A stretch of DNA of 64,000 nucleotides from an uncultured Synechococcaceae cyanobacterium (GTDB lineage Bacteria > Cyanobacteriota > Cyanobacteriia > PCC-6307 > Cyanobiaceae): assembly GCA_902536065.1 (NCBI GenBank), contig CACAVZ010000006.1, forward strand, positions 1 to 64,000. The letters run 5' to 3'. Position 1 is the stretch's first letter; each line of letters begins with the position of its first letter. The position numbers and the translations under genes are program-made. The notes under the pieces were generated by a model that saw only the letters and a program-made list of their open reading frames with translations, was not told the origin of the DNA and made no database searches. Below, one piece after another: positions 61,833 through 64,000 of the stretch.

Positions 61833-63491
61833 CTACGCTGGAGAAATAATATTTTGAACTGCGCTTTTTGCAATATTCATAGGACTAAATGTATTACTAA
61901 TTAAACTTAAGAGTTTTTTTGCATCAGTTAATTCAAGTTTATCATCTTTAATAAGGCTTAAAATAAGATTCTTCCTGACTTCGGATCCTTTTTTACTTAA
62001 AAATAATTTCAATCCAGCATTGGCAACTGGTATTAGGTCTGAATTTATATTTTCAGAATCTTTAAATAAAATATTTAGTAAACTTTCAACTTTTTCAATT
62101 TGAATTCTGCCTTTATTATCAAAAACAACTTCTAATAGAATTTCTAAAATCTCATCAGAATTATCAGTAAGTAGTTTCTTAGCTATGTAAGGATATGCGA
62201 TTTTTAAAATTTTAAATTCAGGATCTAGTCTTAATGCCAAACCTTCTTGACTAACGACAGCTCTTATTATCAAAGCAAACCTACTGGGAACTCTAAATGG
62301 ATAAGAGTACATTAGTTTTGAAAATTTATCAGTTACATTTTTAAGATTAAAATTGCCAACCTCAGCACTTAGAGAACCTCCTAAAACTTCTTTTAATGGT
62401 CCAACAAGTTTCTGAAGATCTTGTTCTTTGGTTAAAAAACCTAATTTCTGAAAATCTTTTGCAAGAAGATAATATTCATCATTTATTATGTGAACAATGG
62501 CCTTAATGAGAGTGAGCCTATCTGAATTTGAAATTTCATCCATCATTCCAAAATCAACATAAGCTAAATTTCCATTATCTGTATTACCTCCTTTAAGAGC
62601 AAACATATTTCCAGGATGAGGGTCAGCATGAAAATATCCATATTCAAATAATTGCTGAAGACCACTAATAACACAAGTTTTTATAAAAGAGGAAGGTATT
62701 AAGTCGTTTTCCTCCAATAAAGCCCTATCTCTTAATTTAAATCCATCAATCCAAGAGGTTGTAATAATTCTCTTTGATGAAAACTTTTTTTCCAATTTAG
62801 GAATAAAAACATTTGGGTTATCTTTGAATAAATGTGCAAACTTTAAAGCATTTTCACCCTCTTTTTCATAGTCAATTTCATCAAATAGTGCCTTACCAAA
62901 TTCATCTATTATTTCTCCAATTCCAACACCAATATTTAATGGTAGGAAGGGTGAGAAAAAAATTGCTAAAAACCTTAGTATCACAACATCTCTTCTTATA
63001 AGAAAGTATAAATTTGGCCTTTGTACTTTTACAGCCACAAAAGTATTATTTTTTGTTTTTGCTTTATAAACTTGTCCTAAGCTTGCTGAGGCAATAGGAC
63101 TCTCAGGGAACTCATCAAATAATTCATTAGGAGGCGCGCCAAGTTCCTCTTCAATAATTTTTAAAGAAATTTTATGATCAAATGCTGGGAGGTTATCCTG
63201 TAGGTTGGTAAGTTCTGTCAGCCAATCTTGTCTAACAAGGTCCGGTCTAGTTGAAAGCGCCTGTCCTAACTTTATAAAACATGGTCCTAAATCTGTTATT
63301 ACATTAAAAAGATATTTTGAGAGATTTTTTTGTACTTTTTTATTTTTACTGTTACCTTGAAAAAGTATTCTTAAAAAAAGAAAAATAAAAGTTAAAAGGA
63401 TATATAAAACTCTCGGGATGAAAATCCATGGTCTCAAAATCAACCAAATCAAGTCACTTTTTGCTGAGTATTGCGAATAAGACCTTTTCAT
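61833..63491 (-). CDS. ABC1/UbiB-family atypical kinase
   Basis: 552 aa; KLGQALSTRPDLV, ASLGQVYKA, FHADPHPGNMF. Confidence 0.95.
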   Translation of the reverse strand: MKRSYSQYSAKSDLIWLILRPWIFIPRVLYILLTFIFLFLRILFQGNSKNKKVQKNLSKYLFNVITDLGPCFIKLGQALSTRPDLVRQDWLTELTNLQDNLPAFDHKISLKIIEEELGAPPNELFDEFPESPIASASLGQVYKAKTKNNTFVAVKVQRPNLYFLIRRDVVILRFLAIFFSPFLPLNIGVGIGEIIDEFGKALFDEIDYEKEGENALKFAHLFKDNPNVFIPKLEKKFSSKRIITTSWIDGFKLRDRALLEENDLIPSSFIKTCVISGLQQLFEYGYFHADPHPGNMFALKGGNTDNGNLAYVDFGMMDEISNSDRLTLIKAIVHIINDEYYLLAKDFQKLGFLTKEQDLQKLVGPLKEVLGGSLSAEVGNFNLKNVTDKFSKLMYSYPFRVPSRFALIIRAVVSQEGLALRLDPEFKILKIAYPYIAKKLLTDNSDEILEILLEVVFDNKGRIQIEKVESLLNILFKDSENINSDLIPVANAGLKLFLSKKGSEVRKNLILSLIKDDKLELTDAKKLLSLISNTFSPMNIAKSAVQNIISPA

Positions 63492-63555
63492 TAAAGTTAA
63501 AAAATATCAAAGAAGGATTCCTTTTGATTCATTCTATATATGTCAATAATACTTT

Positions 63556-64000
63556 ATGAGCATTTCATCTTTTCTAACTAAGAAGTTTTTAAAGTCACTT
63601 TTCTTTCCCGCTCATAACAGAGGGGCAGCTTTACCCAAGAAACTAGTGGAATTATTAAAAAAAAAACCTGGGTATTGGGACTTACCTGAACTACCAGAAA
63701 TAGGCTCGCCTTTATCCCAAAGCGGAGTAATTGATAAAACTCAAAGAGAATTCTCTAAGAGATTTGGGGCGAAAAGATGCTTTTTTGGAGTTAATGGAGC
63801 CTCTGGATTAATACAATCAGCTGTAATTGCAATGGCAAAACCTGGCGAAACAATATTGATGCCAAGAAATGTTCATATAAGTGTTATAAAAGTCTGTGCC
63901 ATGCAGAACATACATCCAATATTCTTTGATCTAGATTTTTCATCAATAACTGGTCATTACAATCCAACAACAAAGATATGGTTAGAAAACGTATTTAAAA
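63556..64000 (+). CDS. Orn/Lys/Arg decarboxylase family protein, truncated by window end
   Basis: MSISSFLTKKFLKSLFFPAHNRGAALPKKLVELLKKKPGYWDLPELPEIGSPLSQSGVIDKTQREFSKRFGAKRCFFGVNGASGLIQ. Confidence 0.85.
   Translation, partial: MSISSFLTKKFLKSLFFPAHNRGAALPKKLVELLKKKPGYWDLPELPEIGSPLSQSGVIDKTQREFSKRFGAKRCFFGVNGASGLIQSAVIAMAKPGETILMPRNVHISVIKVCAMQNIHPIFFDLDFSSITGHYNPTTKIWLENVFK

Overview
AT-rich, densely packed cyanobacterial chromosome segment. Gene content and order (guaB-Yfr1-trxA, gyrA-crtL, zwf-opcA-cobB, petH, sasA, chlI, petG) point to a high-light-adapted Prochlorococcus; this assignment is from recognition, not a database search. About 1-9.9 kb is an accessory-like stretch rich in very small ORFs (membrane peptides, Nif11, DUF1499, OsmC, PAP/fibrillin, an Mrr-like nuclease open at the left edge) and contains at least one probable ncRNA. 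About 9.9-17 kb is a zinc-homeostasis locus: znuB / Fur-family regulator on the opposite strand / znuC / znuA / COG0523 GTPase / WD40, followed by small Cys-rich proteins and an unexplained terminator-ended RNA. About 17.7-64 kb is mostly core metabolism. No CRISPR array, transposase or prophage was seen. The strongest hunt results are (1) a domain apparently shared by the ZnuA-like binding protein and the neighbouring COG0523 GTPase, (2) a 'noncontiguous operon' layout around the Fur-family gene, (3) a second locus carrying a 14-nt match to the Yfr1 core sequence, (4) a Yfr2-like ncRNA candidate, and (5) a ~300-nt RNA with two micro-ORFs and a strong terminator at about 16.4-16.72 kb. All homology calls are by eye.
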